Part shown: positions 14,034 through 22,027 of the stretch, in pieces
Layout of the letters: every line of letters starts with the position of its first letter
Numbering within the stretch: the stretch's first letter is position 1
From: CAZKXX01 sp964556705
GTDB lineage: Bacteria > Acidobacteriota > Terriglobia > UBA7540
Length of the DNA stretch: 33,782 nt
Direction: 5' to 3'
NCBI GenBank assembly: GCA_964556705.1
Contig: CAZKXX010000037.1
Coordinates: 1-33,782 of the forward strand
The notes under the pieces: model-generated
The model's input: the letters and a program-made list of their open reading frames with translations, nothing else
Databases searched by the model: none
What the model was told of the DNA's origin: nothing
Position numbers and translations under genes: made by a program

Positions 14034-16871
14034 TCAGCCACTTTGCGCCTCTGCGTGAGGTATGTTTCCGTTCCTGAGCACGGCCGCCAGCGCCTGTCCA
14101 GTGTAGGACTTTTTCACGCGTGCCACCTGTTCGGGCGTGCCTTCGGCGACGATGCGACCACCGGCGTCGCCCCCTTCCGGCCCGAGATCGATAATCCAGT
14201 CGGCTTGCTTGATGACGTCGAGGTGGTGCTCGATGATGATGACGGTGTTGCCGAGGTCCGTCAAGCGGTTCAGGACGTCGAGCAGGCGCTTGACATCCTC
14301 GAAGTGCAGCCCCGTGGTCGGCTCATCGAGGATGTAGAGGGTTCGGCCCGTCTGCCGCCGGCTGAGTTCCTTGGCCAGCTTGATGCGCTGCGCTTCGCCG
14401 CCGGAAAGGGTCGTCGCGGGCTGGCCGAGGTGAATATATCCCAGCCCCACGTCAACGAGCGTCTGGAGCTTCTGGCGGATTTGCGGGATATTTTCGAGCA
14501 CAGGCAGCGCGTCGCGAACGGTGGAATCCAGGAGGTCGGCAATCGAAAGGCCTTTGTACTTCACCGAGAGCGTTTCGGAATTGTAGCGTCGTCCGCGGCA
14601 AACCTCGCAGGTGACGAAGACGTCAGGCAGGAAGTTCATTTCGATGCGCCGCAGGCCGTCGCCCTGGCAGGCCTCGCAGCGTCCGCCCTTGACGTTGAAG
14701 CTGAACCGTCCGGCGCGGTAGCCGCGCTCGCGCGATTCCGGAAGCATCGCGAAGAGTTCGCGGATGGGTGTGAAGACGCCCGTGTACGTCGCGGGATTCG
14801 AGCGCGGCGTGCGCCCGATCGGCGACTGGTCAATGACCACGACTTTGTCGAGATGTTCGAGCCCGAGGATGGCACGATGCTCGCCGGGCTCCTCAATCGC
14901 ACGGTAGAGCTTCTTCGCCAGCGCGTGGTGAAGAATATCATTCACCAGCGTTGATTTGCCCGAGCCGGAAACTCCTGTCACGACGGTCAGCAGGCCGAGA
15001 GGAAAGCGGACGTCGAGGTTTCTGAGGTTGTGCGCGCGCGCGCCGAGCACGGTCAGGAAATGACCGTTGGGCCGGCGGCGCGCCGGAGGAATAGGGATGG
15101 CCGTTCGCCCGGCGATGTAGGCGCCGGTGAGCGAGGCGGATGACGCGGCGATTTCATCGGGCGTGCCGCTCGCGACCAGATAACCGCCCTGCTTGCCGGC
15201 GCCCGGACCCAGGTCGATCACGTAGTCGGCGCGGCGGATGGTTTCCTCGTCGTGCTCGACCACGAGCACCGTGTTGCGCAGGCCGCGCAGGCGTTCGAGG
15301 GTCGAAAGCAGGCGCTGGTTGTCGCGCGGGTGGAGGCCGATGGAAGGTTCGTCGAGAACGTAAAGCACTCCCCGCAGCTTCGAGCCGATCTGTGTGGCCA
15401 GGCGGATGCGCTGGCTCTCACCGCTGGAAAGGGTCGAAGCGGAGCGGTCGAGGCTCAGGTAGCCGAGCCCCACGGCAGTCAGGAATTCCATCCGCTCCGC
15501 GATCTCGTTCAGGATGCGTCGCGCGACCAGCTCCTCGCGGGGCGTGAGCTTGAGTTTGTTGATGGCCTCGAGCGCCTTCGAGACAGGCAGGGCCGTGAAG
15601 TCGGCGATGGACAGGTTTGCCACTTTGACGGCCAGGCTTTCAGCTCGCAGCCTTTTGCCCTGGCATTTCGGACACGGCACCGCGCTCATATACTGCTCGA
15701 ACCACTCGCGCGTGTTTTCCGACGTGCTTTCTTCGTACCAGCGCTCGAGCTGCGGAAGGATCCCCACGAAGCCCGGCCGGCGGCGTCTCGAATCGCCTTG
15801 CTGACCGTAAAGAATCAGGTTCTGAACCTTGCGCGGGATGCGCTCGAAGGGAGTCGAGAGGTTGAAGCCGAAGATTTCTGCCGCGCGCTCAAGGCTGCGG
15901 CGCAGGACGCCCGAGCCGCCGCCCGGCCCGAGTCCGCCTTCCAGCAGCGGCCGAGACCAGTCCACGATGACTTTGCCGGGATCGAACGCATACTGGCTGC
16001 CCAGACCTTTGCACGCGTCGCAGGCGCCGTAAACGCTGTTGAACGAAAAGGAGCGCGGCTCGAGCGCCGGGATGTTGATGCCGCAGTGGACGCACGCCCA
16101 TTCCCGCGAATAGAGGTGCTCTTCGCCGCTCACGACGGCCACCTGTACGATGCCGCGCGCCAGCTTCATCGCCGTCTCGATGGAAGCCGCCAGGCGCGAT
16201 TCGATGCCGGGCTTCAGCAGCAGCCGGTCCACCACGACTTCGATCGTGTGATTGCGGCGCCGGTCGAGTTTGATTTCCTCGTCGAGCTGCCGGAGCTGGC
16301 CGTCCACGCGCGCGCGCACAAAGCCTTCACGCGCCAGCCGTTCGAACTCCTTCCGGAATTCGCCTTTCCGCCCGCGGACGATGGGCGCCAGAATCATCAC
16401 GCGCTCGGCCTGGTTTCCGTTCTCGTCGCCGCCGTTTTCGACCAGCGACATGATGGAGGCGACGATCTGCTCGACCGACTGGCGCCAAATCGCCCGCCCG
16501 CACTGGTGACAGTGCGGCACGCCGACCGAGGCGTAAAGCAGGCGCAGGTAATCGTAAATCTCCGTGATGGTCCCGACGGTCGAACGCGGGCTGCGGCTGG
16601 TGGTCTTCTGCTCGATGGAGATGGCGGGGCTCAGGCCTTCAATCGAGTCCACGTCCGGCCGCTCCATCTGGTCGAGAAACTGCCGCGCGTAGGCGGAAAG
16701 CGTCTGGACGTAGCGGCGCTGGCCCTCGGCGTAAATGATGTCGAAGGCGAGGCTGGACTTGCCTGAGCCGCTCAGCCCCGTCACCACGGTCAGGGAGTGG
16801 CGCGGGATCTCCACGTTGATGTTTTTCAGGTTGTGCTGGCGCGCCCCGCGCACTGATATCCGGTCGATCAT
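14034..16871 (-). CDS. uvrA: UvrA, excinuclease ABC subunit A
   Basis: 945 residues, normal length for the family. UvrA binds DNA damage as a dimer and loads UvrB in nucleotide excision repair. Two ABC ATPase modules are seen. The first has Walker A GLSGSGKSSLAF (about 32-43) and signature LSSGESQRIRLA with Walker B VLYVLDEPSIGLHPRD. The second has GVSGSGKSTLVND, signature LSGGEAQRIKLAKEL and TLYILDEPTTGLHFED. Zinc-binding cysteines appear in CEACQGDGLRRIEMNFLPDV--CEVCRGRRY and in the CHQCGR and CVHCG pairs. The start ATG at 16871 gives the standard MIDRISVRGARQHNLKNI. The last residues (NIPHAEAQSG) are encoded by the dispersed repeat at 14041-14060 and look like a non-native tail added where the repeat replaced the original stop. 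The neighbouring PAP2 gene ends 91 bases upstream. Confidence 0.98.
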   Translation of the reverse strand: MIDRISVRGARQHNLKNINVEIPRHSLTVVTGLSGSGKSSLAFDIIYAEGQRRYVQTLSAYARQFLDQMERPDVDSIEGLSPAISIEQKTTSRSPRSTVGTITEIYDYLRLLYASVGVPHCHQCGRAIWRQSVEQIVASIMSLVENGGDENGNQAERVMILAPIVRGRKGEFRKEFERLAREGFVRARVDGQLRQLDEEIKLDRRRNHTIEVVVDRLLLKPGIESRLAASIETAMKLARGIVQVAVVSGEEHLYSREWACVHCGINIPALEPRSFSFNSVYGACDACKGLGSQYAFDPGKVIVDWSRPLLEGGLGPGGGSGVLRRSLERAAEIFGFNLSTPFERIPRKVQNLILYGQQGDSRRRRPGFVGILPQLERWYEESTSENTREWFEQYMSAVPCPKCQGKRLRAESLAVKVANLSIADFTALPVSKALEAINKLKLTPREELVARRILNEIAERMEFLTAVGLGYLSLDRSASTLSSGESQRIRLATQIGSKLRGVLYVLDEPSIGLHPRDNQRLLSTLERLRGLRNTVLVVEHDEETIRRADYVIDLGPGAGKQGGYLVASGTPDEIAASSASLTGAYIAGRTAIPIPPARRRPNGHFLTVLGARAHNLRNLDVRFPLGLLTVVTGVSGSGKSTLVNDILHHALAKKLYRAIEEPGEHRAILGLEHLDKVVVIDQSPIGRTPRSNPATYTGVFTPIRELFAMLPESRERGYRAGRFSFNVKGGRCEACQGDGLRRIEMNFLPDVFVTCEVCRGRRYNSETLSVKYKGLSIADLLDSTVRDALPVLENIPQIRQKLQTLVDVGLGYIHLGQPATTLSGGEAQRIKLAKELSRRQTGRTLYILDEPTTGLHFEDVKRLLDVLNRLTDLGNTVIIIEHHLDVIKQADWIIDLGPEGGDAGGRIVAEGTPEQVARVKKSYTGQALAAVLRNGNIPHAEAQSG
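14041..14060 (+). repeat. Dispersed repeat copy 3, inside the 3' end of uvrA
   Basis: CTTTGCGCCTCTGCGTGAGG, 19 of 20 bases inverted-complementary to 13823-13842. It lies within the last codons of uvrA and encodes its atypical C-terminal tail (HAEAQS). Confidence 0.7.
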
Positions 16872-16962
16872 CCGCCCTGAGCCCTACAGCGTGGAATTTC
16901 GAGAGAAGGCCAAACTCCCATGCTACGCCACGCGCGGGAACGGGTCAAGGTGGTCGCCGACG

Positions 16963-17934
16963 CTATTCTGCCGCTGGCAATCCATGCCGCAAGTTACGGT
17001 GAGAACCTGCGCTTCGGTTCCGATGGCTGGCGGCTGCGCATTTCGCGGCCAGCACATAGGCGACGATAGCTACGAGGACCCCCGCGAACGCGTCGGCGGC
17101 GTAGTGGTAGCGCCCATAGACCGTGGCGAAAGCGATGCTGATGGCCGCGACGAGGAAGACGATTCCGACCTTCGGCGCGTAGCGCCGCACGACGAGCCCT
17201 GCGGCGAGCGTGCTCGCCACGTGCGCGCTCGGGAACAGGCACACACCCACGCCGTATTGACCGAGCAGCCAGAAGTTGGTTTTGCGCAGCAGGGGCGAGA
17301 CGGCCGGCCCGGGCAGGTCGCTGAAGAGTTCGCGCGGCGGCGTGAGCGGAACGTGCGGGAAGATGAGGTAGCAGGTGAACGACGCGGCGAGAACAGCGAG
17401 CCAGTAATGGTCGACGACGCGCGCCTGTTGAAACTCCATGCCCACCCGAGACCTTCGGCGCGAAACCAGCAGAAGTGCTCCCAGACCCATCGGCACCAGC
17501 GGATAACAGAGCAAGTAGGCCAATTCCAGATACCACTGGAGCCATGGCGCGCCGGCATGCAGCAGCGCCTCAGTCCACGAGTGGCCCAGGATGGCGCGAT
17601 CCCACTGAATGAGGATCTGGTCGAAGCGATGGGTGGGGTCGGGTGTTGCGAACAGGCCGGACTCGCGATAGGCCACGAGCAACAACACCGCGGGCAGCCA
17701 GTCGCGCGCCGCTCGGAGGACGCGACTTCGCTCGGGGTCCGCGAATCGGCTGAGCGCTACAACCGTTGAGGCGGCCAGCGCGTTCAGCGCGAGGATGACG
17801 AGCCGCTCGCGTGTCGTGACCGGAAAGAACAGAGAGGCCAGAACAAGATATGCCAAGAAGCCGAGCGTGAGCTTCTCCGAGGCGCGAAGCTTGCGCAGCG
17901 CAGGCGACGAAAGGGTCTCCGAGGCATACTCCAT
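16963..17934 (-). CDS. PAP2-family membrane phosphatase (PAP2_3/Aur1-like)
   Basis: 323 residues from the ATG at 17934. About six to seven hydrophobic helices. The phosphatase core is seen as FPSAHVA (Ser236, His238) and TVYGRYHYAADAFAG (His277, Asp281). The second motif resembles the inositol-phosphorylceramide-synthase-like (PAP2_3) branch rather than classic SRxxxxxHxxxD phosphatases. Such enzymes dephosphorylate or transfer lipid phosphates; candidate substrates are undecaprenyl pyrophosphate or phosphatidate, but the sequence does not decide. A TTG at 18045 could extend the N-terminus by 37 residues; the ATG is preferred because the extension has low-complexity, non-membrane character. 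No strong ribosome site is seen. uvrA follows on the same strand. Confidence 0.82.
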   Translation of the reverse strand: MEYASETLSSPALRKLRASEKLTLGFLAYLVLASLFFPVTTRERLVILALNALAASTVVALSRFADPERSRVLRAARDWLPAVLLLVAYRESGLFATPDPTHRFDQILIQWDRAILGHSWTEALLHAGAPWLQWYLELAYLLCYPLVPMGLGALLLVSRRRSRVGMEFQQARVVDHYWLAVLAASFTCYLIFPHVPLTPPRELFSDLPGPAVSPLLRKTNFWLLGQYGVGVCLFPSAHVASTLAAGLVVRRYAPKVGIVFLVAAISIAFATVYGRYHYAADAFAGVLVAIVAYVLAAKCAAASHRNRSAGSHRNLRHGLPAAE

Positions 17935-18604
17935 GAGTGTGGGCGCAGGCGGCGTCAAGGGAAAACCTCCTAAGGCGCGGAGTGGAAATGAAAACGTGAA
18001 CACACCCCCGGCCCGCAGTGTTCCCGTTAGCGCGCGGCCTTCCAAACCGCGCCATTCTAACAGCCTTTGTTTCCATCAGGATGCCAGAGGCGTGCGGGGG
18101 CGGTCTGCAACGCCATGCCATGCTCATGGTGCAGGTGTCAACAAGACCCGGCGAACTCGAGATGAGGCACTTGAAGGGACTTCCTTGTGGCCTTGTCTGC
18201 TCGGGGAACGGCCCCGCAGGAACGCTCTCGCGAGCCTAGCGCTTCGATTGGGAAGTCCGCGGCGGGCGCACCCAGAGTGGAAGCCAAGGTGCGTTTGCTC
18301 GAAGCAGTTGAAAGCCCGTCAAGGGACGCGGCGCGAAGCTAAACCTCGGTGGGACAAGTGGTTACGACCGCTGTAGGTTCTGGGGTATCGCGGCGGCGCA
18401 CGTTCGATTTTATGTCTGAATTTCATACTCCGATTCCGACAACGAGAAACGAGTGCGGCATCCGCACTTGCGTTATACTTGCGACATCAGGGTGCCACAG
18501 ACCTGAGCAGCGGCATCAAAGACATACACCGGCGGACAGGGAGTGGGTTCGCAGCCCGGGCAGACACGGCCCAACCGGGCCAGGGGAAGAATGAAGGAGG
18601 CAAC
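17935..18604. other. Intergenic region between divergent PAP2 and glycine-zipper genes
   Basis: About 670 bases without a convincing gene. A long open frame on the plus strand (from 17795) is a shadow of the PAP2 gene that runs on without coding character. The 18400-18604 part becomes AT-richer and holds an inverted repeat, a possible -10 (TATACT, 18474-18479) and the ribosome site AAGGAGG (18594-18600) of the next gene. Confidence 0.5.
18452..18468. promoter_or_regulatory. Inverted repeat next to a putative -10 box
   Basis: AGTGCGG-CAT-CCGCACT is a perfect 7-bp inverted repeat ending six bases before TATACT (18474-18479), a plausible -10 for the downstream secreted protein. ACTTGCG is directly repeated on each side of TTAT here. 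No good -35 is visible, so the promoter may need an activator, or the repeat may be an operator in the spacer. Confidence 0.35.
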
Positions 18605-19564
18605 ATGCATTCGAACGCACGGAGCGGGGGAGTTTTGTGGGCGCTGGTGCTGGCGGTCGGGCTCGGCGCGGGCGTGGCTCGCGCCCAGACGACGCTGCCG
18701 GCGGGAACTGAAATTCACGTTCGCATGGACCAGGAGCTCGACACCGGCGAAGTGAAGGCCGGGCAGACGTTCACGGGAACCGTCGCGAAAGCGGTGGTCG
18801 TGGGCGGCAAGACGGTGGTCAAGCAGGGCACGAAGGTCAACGGACGCGTCGCGGAGGCGGTGAGTTCGGGCCGGCTGAAGCGTCCGGCATCCATCACGCT
18901 GCAACTGACGTCGCCGGCCGCGGCGAGCATCAAGCTCGACGGCAAGTCGCATCTCGTGCGCAACCTGGCGCTGATCGGCGGCGGCGCGGCGGCGGGCGCG
19001 ATTCTCGGCGGCGCCACGGAAGGCAAGAAAGGCGCGGCGGTGGGCGCGGCCATCGGGGGCGGCGCGGGAACCGCCGTGGCGTTCATCACCGGAAAGGACG
19101 AGCTGCAGATTCCCGCCGAAGCGATTGTGCCGTTCACGGTGGGAAGCGGCGGCGCGGTCACGACGGGCGGAGGCGACGCGGCCCCGCAGACGGCGCAGGC
19201 GCTGCGCGGAGCCGGCACGAGCGGCGCGGGCAAAGTGGCGATGGGCACCGCAGGCGCGGCCGCCGGGGCGCTCATCTTCTCCGACCGCGACCAGCAGGTG
19301 ATCCGATCCTTCGTTCGCGAGGGCAAGGGATTGCCGCCGGGGCTGGCCAAACGCGACCGGCTGCCGCCTGGGCTCGAGCGACAACTGCGCCGCAACGGCA
19401 CGCTCCCGCCGGGATTGCAGAAAAGGGTCGAGCCGTTCCCGGTGGCGCTCGAAGAGCAGTTGCCGAAAATTCCCTCGGGCTATTCGCGCGTCTTTGTGGC
19501 CGGCCGGGCGATGATTCTGGACCGGAACCACAAGATCCTCGACCTGATGGCGCTCGTGCAATAA
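18605..19564 (+). CDS. Secreted glycine-zipper protein with LPPGL repeats
   Basis: 319 residues from the ATG at 18605, with AAGGAGG five bases upstream. A signal peptide (LWALVLAVGLGAGVARAQ) is followed by a beta domain (LPAGTEIHVRMDQELDTGEV... KQGTKVNGRVAEAV, about 26-110). Two Gly/Ala-rich zipper segments come next (LIGGGAAAGAILGGATEGKKGAAVGAAIGGGAG, and MGTAGAAAGALIFSDRD), then a C-terminal tail with LPPGL three times (GLPPGLAKRDRLPPGLERQL... LPPGLQKR) ending in GYSRVFVAGRAMILDRNHKILDL. The C-terminal part resembles RcnB-like periplasmic domains. The beta domain resembles that of the protein at 22028-22681, so the two are probably paralogues. Glycine zippers suggest membrane association. 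Function is unknown; an envelope role is inferred. Confidence 0.75.
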   Translation: MHSNARSGGVLWALVLAVGLGAGVARAQTTLPAGTEIHVRMDQELDTGEVKAGQTFTGTVAKAVVVGGKTVVKQGTKVNGRVAEAVSSGRLKRPASITLQLTSPAAASIKLDGKSHLVRNLALIGGGAAAGAILGGATEGKKGAAVGAAIGGGAGTAVAFITGKDELQIPAEAIVPFTVGSGGAVTTGGGDAAPQTAQALRGAGTSGAGKVAMGTAGAAAGALIFSDRDQQVIRSFVREGKGLPPGLAKRDRLPPGLERQLRRNGTLPPGLQKRVEPFPVALEEQLPKIPSGYSRVFVAGRAMILDRNHKILDLMALVQ

Positions 19565-19603
19565 AGCGCGATCTTGTTGGTTGTCTGTGGTTGTTGGTGG
19601 CAG

Positions 19604-19647
19604 CCGCGGGCGCGCTGCTTTTTGCGCATCCCGCGGTTTCTTTTTTT
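19604..19647 (+). terminator. Rho-independent terminator after the glycine-zipper gene
   Basis: CCGCGGG (19604-19610) pairs with CCCGCGG (19630-19636), with an inner GCGC/GCGC pairing, followed by TTTCTTTTTTT (19637-19647). It lies 40 bases after the stop of the gene ending at 19564. The remainder up to 19805 is G/T-rich simple sequence and shows no gene. Confidence 0.8.
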
Positions 19648-19805
19648 GGCTGGTTGGTGGTGGGCTGTGGGCTGAAGTGCGGAATTTGCGGGATCATAGA
19701 GGTCCCGTGCCCTGTGGGTGGCTTGACGTAGGGGACATTTGAGAAGCTAAACGAAATCGCGCCCGAGGAACTGGGCGAGCCGATTGGGTCACCGCCCGAT
19801 GCACG

Positions 19806-20648
19806 TTACCTAGAGGATAACCCTGCCCGGCGGAGGGCACGCCGAACCTCGCGAAAGACTGCGCCGAACTCCGGCAGCTCGGCCATTTGCGCCGCGAGAC
19901 GAATCTGCCAGAGCTTCTTGAGGCGAGCCTCCTTGGCGTCGAACTCTCCGCCCACCTGGGCCAGTGTTACCCCCCTGAACTCCAGCTTCCGCTTGACGGG
20001 TTCGACGAGGTCACACAGGCGCACATGCTCGTTGGCCGTGAGGAACCAGAGGTCGTAGAGGTCGCGGGGCTCATTGCGAGTTCGATCCATGAGCGCCACA
20101 GTTTTCTCGGCCGCCACTTCGTCCAGGGAGTAGGCCCGGACTCGGGCGTTTTCGGGCAGGTCTCTGTATTCCTCGTAGCCGCGCAGCACCGGACGCTCCT
20201 GCAAAGGCAGGACGATGGGCTCGCGGATGGTGATGTCCGTCTTGACCAGTTTCGTGCTCGCCCCGGGAAGGGGCCCTTCGTAAGCGAGATAGAATGTGTA
20301 GCTGTTCATGTGGGAATGACGGTCGAGGTGGTCGAGACGCATCTCCACCCCAGAGGCTCTTCGCGCCGCCTCAAACGCCACGGCCAAGTGACGCTCGATC
20401 TCTTCCCAAGGCGTTTCCCGTATCAAGGTGAAATCCAGGTCCTCGGAGAATCGGTAGTCAGCGAAGTAGCACTTCTTGAGCGCGGTCCCGCCCTTGAAGG
20501 CGAGGCGATCCCGAAGCGGACTGCGGGAGAGTCCGACCAGGAACCACGAGAGGCAGTAGTCGCGCTCCAGAACGGTTTCCGGAATACGCCGGCGTCCTCG
20601 CTCTGCAAGGCGATTGGAGAGAAGCGAGAGATCCCGTTGCGGAATCAT
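19806..20648 (-). CDS. abiEii: AbiEii/AbiGii-type nucleotidyltransferase toxin
   Basis: 280 residues. Nucleotidyltransferase motifs of the DUF1814/AbiEii family are present: FKGGTALKKCYF (about 51-62), RFSEDLDF (67-73, Ser68, Asp70, Asp72 as metal and nucleotide ligands), KTDITIREP, a conserved EKTVALMDR segment and RDLYDLWFL. The family acts as the toxin of type IV toxin-antitoxin systems and in phage abortive infection; characterised relatives transfer nucleotides to RNA or tRNA targets. The gene starts 3 bases after the antitoxin stop, in the usual antitoxin-then-toxin order. All motifs look intact, so I expect an active enzyme. Confidence 0.92.
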   Translation of the reverse strand: MIPQRDLSLLSNRLAERGRRRIPETVLERDYCLSWFLVGLSRSPLRDRLAFKGGTALKKCYFADYRFSEDLDFTLIRETPWEEIERHLAVAFEAARRASGVEMRLDHLDRHSHMNSYTFYLAYEGPLPGASTKLVKTDITIREPIVLPLQERPVLRGYEEYRDLPENARVRAYSLDEVAAEKTVALMDRTRNEPRDLYDLWFLTANEHVRLCDLVEPVKRKLEFRGVTLAQVGGEFDAKEARLKKLWQIRLAAQMAELPEFGAVFREVRRALRRAGLSSR

Positions 20649-20651
20649 GGG

Positions 20652-21485
20652 TCAGGTTCCGAGGACGGCACGGAGTTCTTCCGGATCGATGTTCAGTTGA
20701 AGACGCCACCGGTGCAGGCGTCTTCCTTCCGCCGGCAACACCGGGTCCAGACGGACGTAGGTGGCCGTCAAACGGCGCCGCAGATGATCCAGGTCAGGCG
20801 CTGCCGCGATTCCGTAGCTCTCCAGCAGGAATCCCAGCCGGCGCACGACCGCGCCGACGCCCAGTCGTGTCGCGTACTGAACCAACCGGTCGACGTTCAC
20901 GTCGTGGCGTCGCATCCAGAGGCCCTTGGCGACCTCGGTCAAACCCCCGCAGTGCTCGGGCTGCTTGAGCCCGTCGATGATCGTCCGCTCCAAATCGCTG
21001 ACGCGCACCTTGGCCTGCTTGCTCGCCCAGTGGTCGGTGATACCAAAGAGATGCCTGCGCTGGCAGCGGACGAACCGAAACTCCACGCCGGACGCCCTGA
21101 GAGACCGTCGGGCCATTGGCGTGCTGATGATGACTACCAACTGGGGCTGGGTCGTCATGCCGTGAATCTCCATGGCGGTGGCATGCGAGAGGTAGTAGGG
21201 CTTTCCATGCAGGATCTCTCGCGCGACGACGAGAGGGTTTCCGAGGTACCGCCGCTCCCTTCCCATCTCGTAGGGTACCAGGACGTAGAGACCCGGCTTG
21301 ACGCGGTCCACCACGCCCCTGTCGACAAGCTTGCGGGCGAAGCTTCTCGCCGAGGCTTCGGAGAGGCCCGTGATGTCTTGGACGTCCTCGAGCCGAAAGA
21401 CGGCACGATTTCGTTCGTGGAGCATTGCCACCAGGTTGGCCGCCTGAGGCCCCAAGGTCTTGACGGATGTTCTTTTTGTGCGCAT
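20652..21485 (-). CDS. abiEi: AbiEi-type antitoxin / autorepressor
   Basis: 277 residues from the ATG at 21485. The N-terminal winged-helix region (about 8-70: LVAMLHERNRAVFRLEDVQDITGLSEASARSFARKLVDRG) is followed by the AbiEi core: PYYLSHATAMEIHGMTTQP, VRVSDLERTIIDGLKQPEHCGG and LGVGAVVRRLGFLLESYG. Characterised AbiEi proteins neutralise the toxin without binding it and repress their own operon by binding inverted repeats. An in-frame start at 21518 lies upstream of the predicted transcription start, so the ATG at 21485 is chosen. Two matching 17-bp inverted repeats at the promoter fit autoregulation. The toxin gene follows after 3 bases. Confidence 0.9.
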   Translation of the reverse strand: MRTKRTSVKTLGPQAANLVAMLHERNRAVFRLEDVQDITGLSEASARSFARKLVDRGVVDRVKPGLYVLVPYEMGRERRYLGNPLVVAREILHGKPYYLSHATAMEIHGMTTQPQLVVIISTPMARRSLRASGVEFRFVRCQRRHLFGITDHWASKQAKVRVSDLERTIIDGLKQPEHCGGLTEVAKGLWMRRHDVNVDRLVQYATRLGVGAVVRRLGFLLESYGIAAAPDLDHLRRRLTATYVRLDPVLPAEGRRLHRWRLQLNIDPEELRAVLGT

Positions 21486-21488
21486 TGC

Positions 21489-21505
21489 GTGCTCTTCTAG
21501 GGCAC
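21489..21505. promoter_or_regulatory. Putative AbiEi operator O1 (promoter-proximal)
   Basis: Minus-strand GTGCCCTAGAAGAGCAC, a 17-base imperfect inverted repeat (GTGC...GCAC arms) between the -10 box and the abiEi start codon. It matches the repeat at 21563-21579 at 13 of 17 positions. Occupation would block transcription start and overlap the ribosome binding region. Confidence 0.6.
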
Positions 21506-21534
21506 ATTCTACACTCAAAATGCAGGCAAATCAA
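21506..21534 (-). promoter_or_regulatory. Sigma-70-type promoter of the abiE operon
   Basis: On the minus strand, TTGATT (21534-21529) and TAGAAT (21511-21506) are separated by exactly 17 bases. Transcription would start near 21499, giving a very short leader before the ATG at 21485. Confidence 0.7.
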
Positions 21535-21562
21535 GAGCCGAGTTATCTTCCAATCTCAATTA

Positions 21563-21579
21563 GTGCCTTTTTAAGGCAC
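21563..21579. promoter_or_regulatory. Putative AbiEi operator O2 (upstream)
   Basis: GTGCCTT-TTT-AAGGCAC, a perfect 7-bp inverted repeat centred about 40 bases upstream of the -35 box. It is related to O1 at 21489-21505; the centres are 74 bases apart, about seven helical turns. Confidence 0.6.
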
Positions 21580-22009
21580 GTCTTCTATCATCGCCATAAA
21601 TCGGCCGCGGGACCCATTCTCGAACATTTCTCGAACATTTTGCAGGAGTGGAACCCGCCATGGTGATCATGGAACGATGAATGATGAACGAGGTGGCAGC
21701 GCGCAATTGCTTCTCAAGTATGCGGCAATTCTTCCCATCGAGCGAACCGCAGAGTGTCGAACGCCGACGCTCTGAGCTACGGCCTCATCGCTCGGCGCCG
21801 AGGGTTGACAGATGGCGGGAAATCAGAGTTCCAAGATCCCCGATCACAAATCCCACCCGCTCCAAACCCGCCGGCGGGAACCTGCATCCAATTCACGACG
21901 GCCCAAGGGGGCGCGCGGGTGATTTTTTCTTTGACCGGCGCCCTCGGGAGATGGTGAAATAAAGGATTGGGCAACGGAGCGGGGCGCCGATGGAGCGCCC
22001 GCGCTCGCA
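21580..22009. other. Intergenic region upstream of the second glycine-zipper gene
   Basis: About 430 bases with no supported gene. It holds a perfect hairpin at 21751-21773 (AGAG-t-GTCG-aacgc-CGAC-g-CTCT) beside a short tRNA-like string, and a GC-rich palindromic patch near 21988-22007 (GGGCGCTCCATCGGCGCCC on the minus strand) that resembles the hairpins after 22681. Confidence 0.4.
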
Positions 22010-22027
22010 ATGGGGGAAAAGGCACGC

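Noticed and set aside
18479..18604. Longer N-terminus for the glycine-zipper protein
   Set aside because: The ATG at 18605 has AAGGAGG upstream and begins a proper signal peptide; the extension does not.
19737..19830. Short coding remnant EKLNEIAPEELGEPIG... upstream of the toxin 3' end
   Set aside because: The frame is open for about 35 codons but has no start codon and runs into the antisense of the toxin gene; coding status cannot be supported.
19887..21500. Long plus-strand frame across the AbiE operon
   Set aside because: Antisense to two genes with family motifs and an identifiable promoter.
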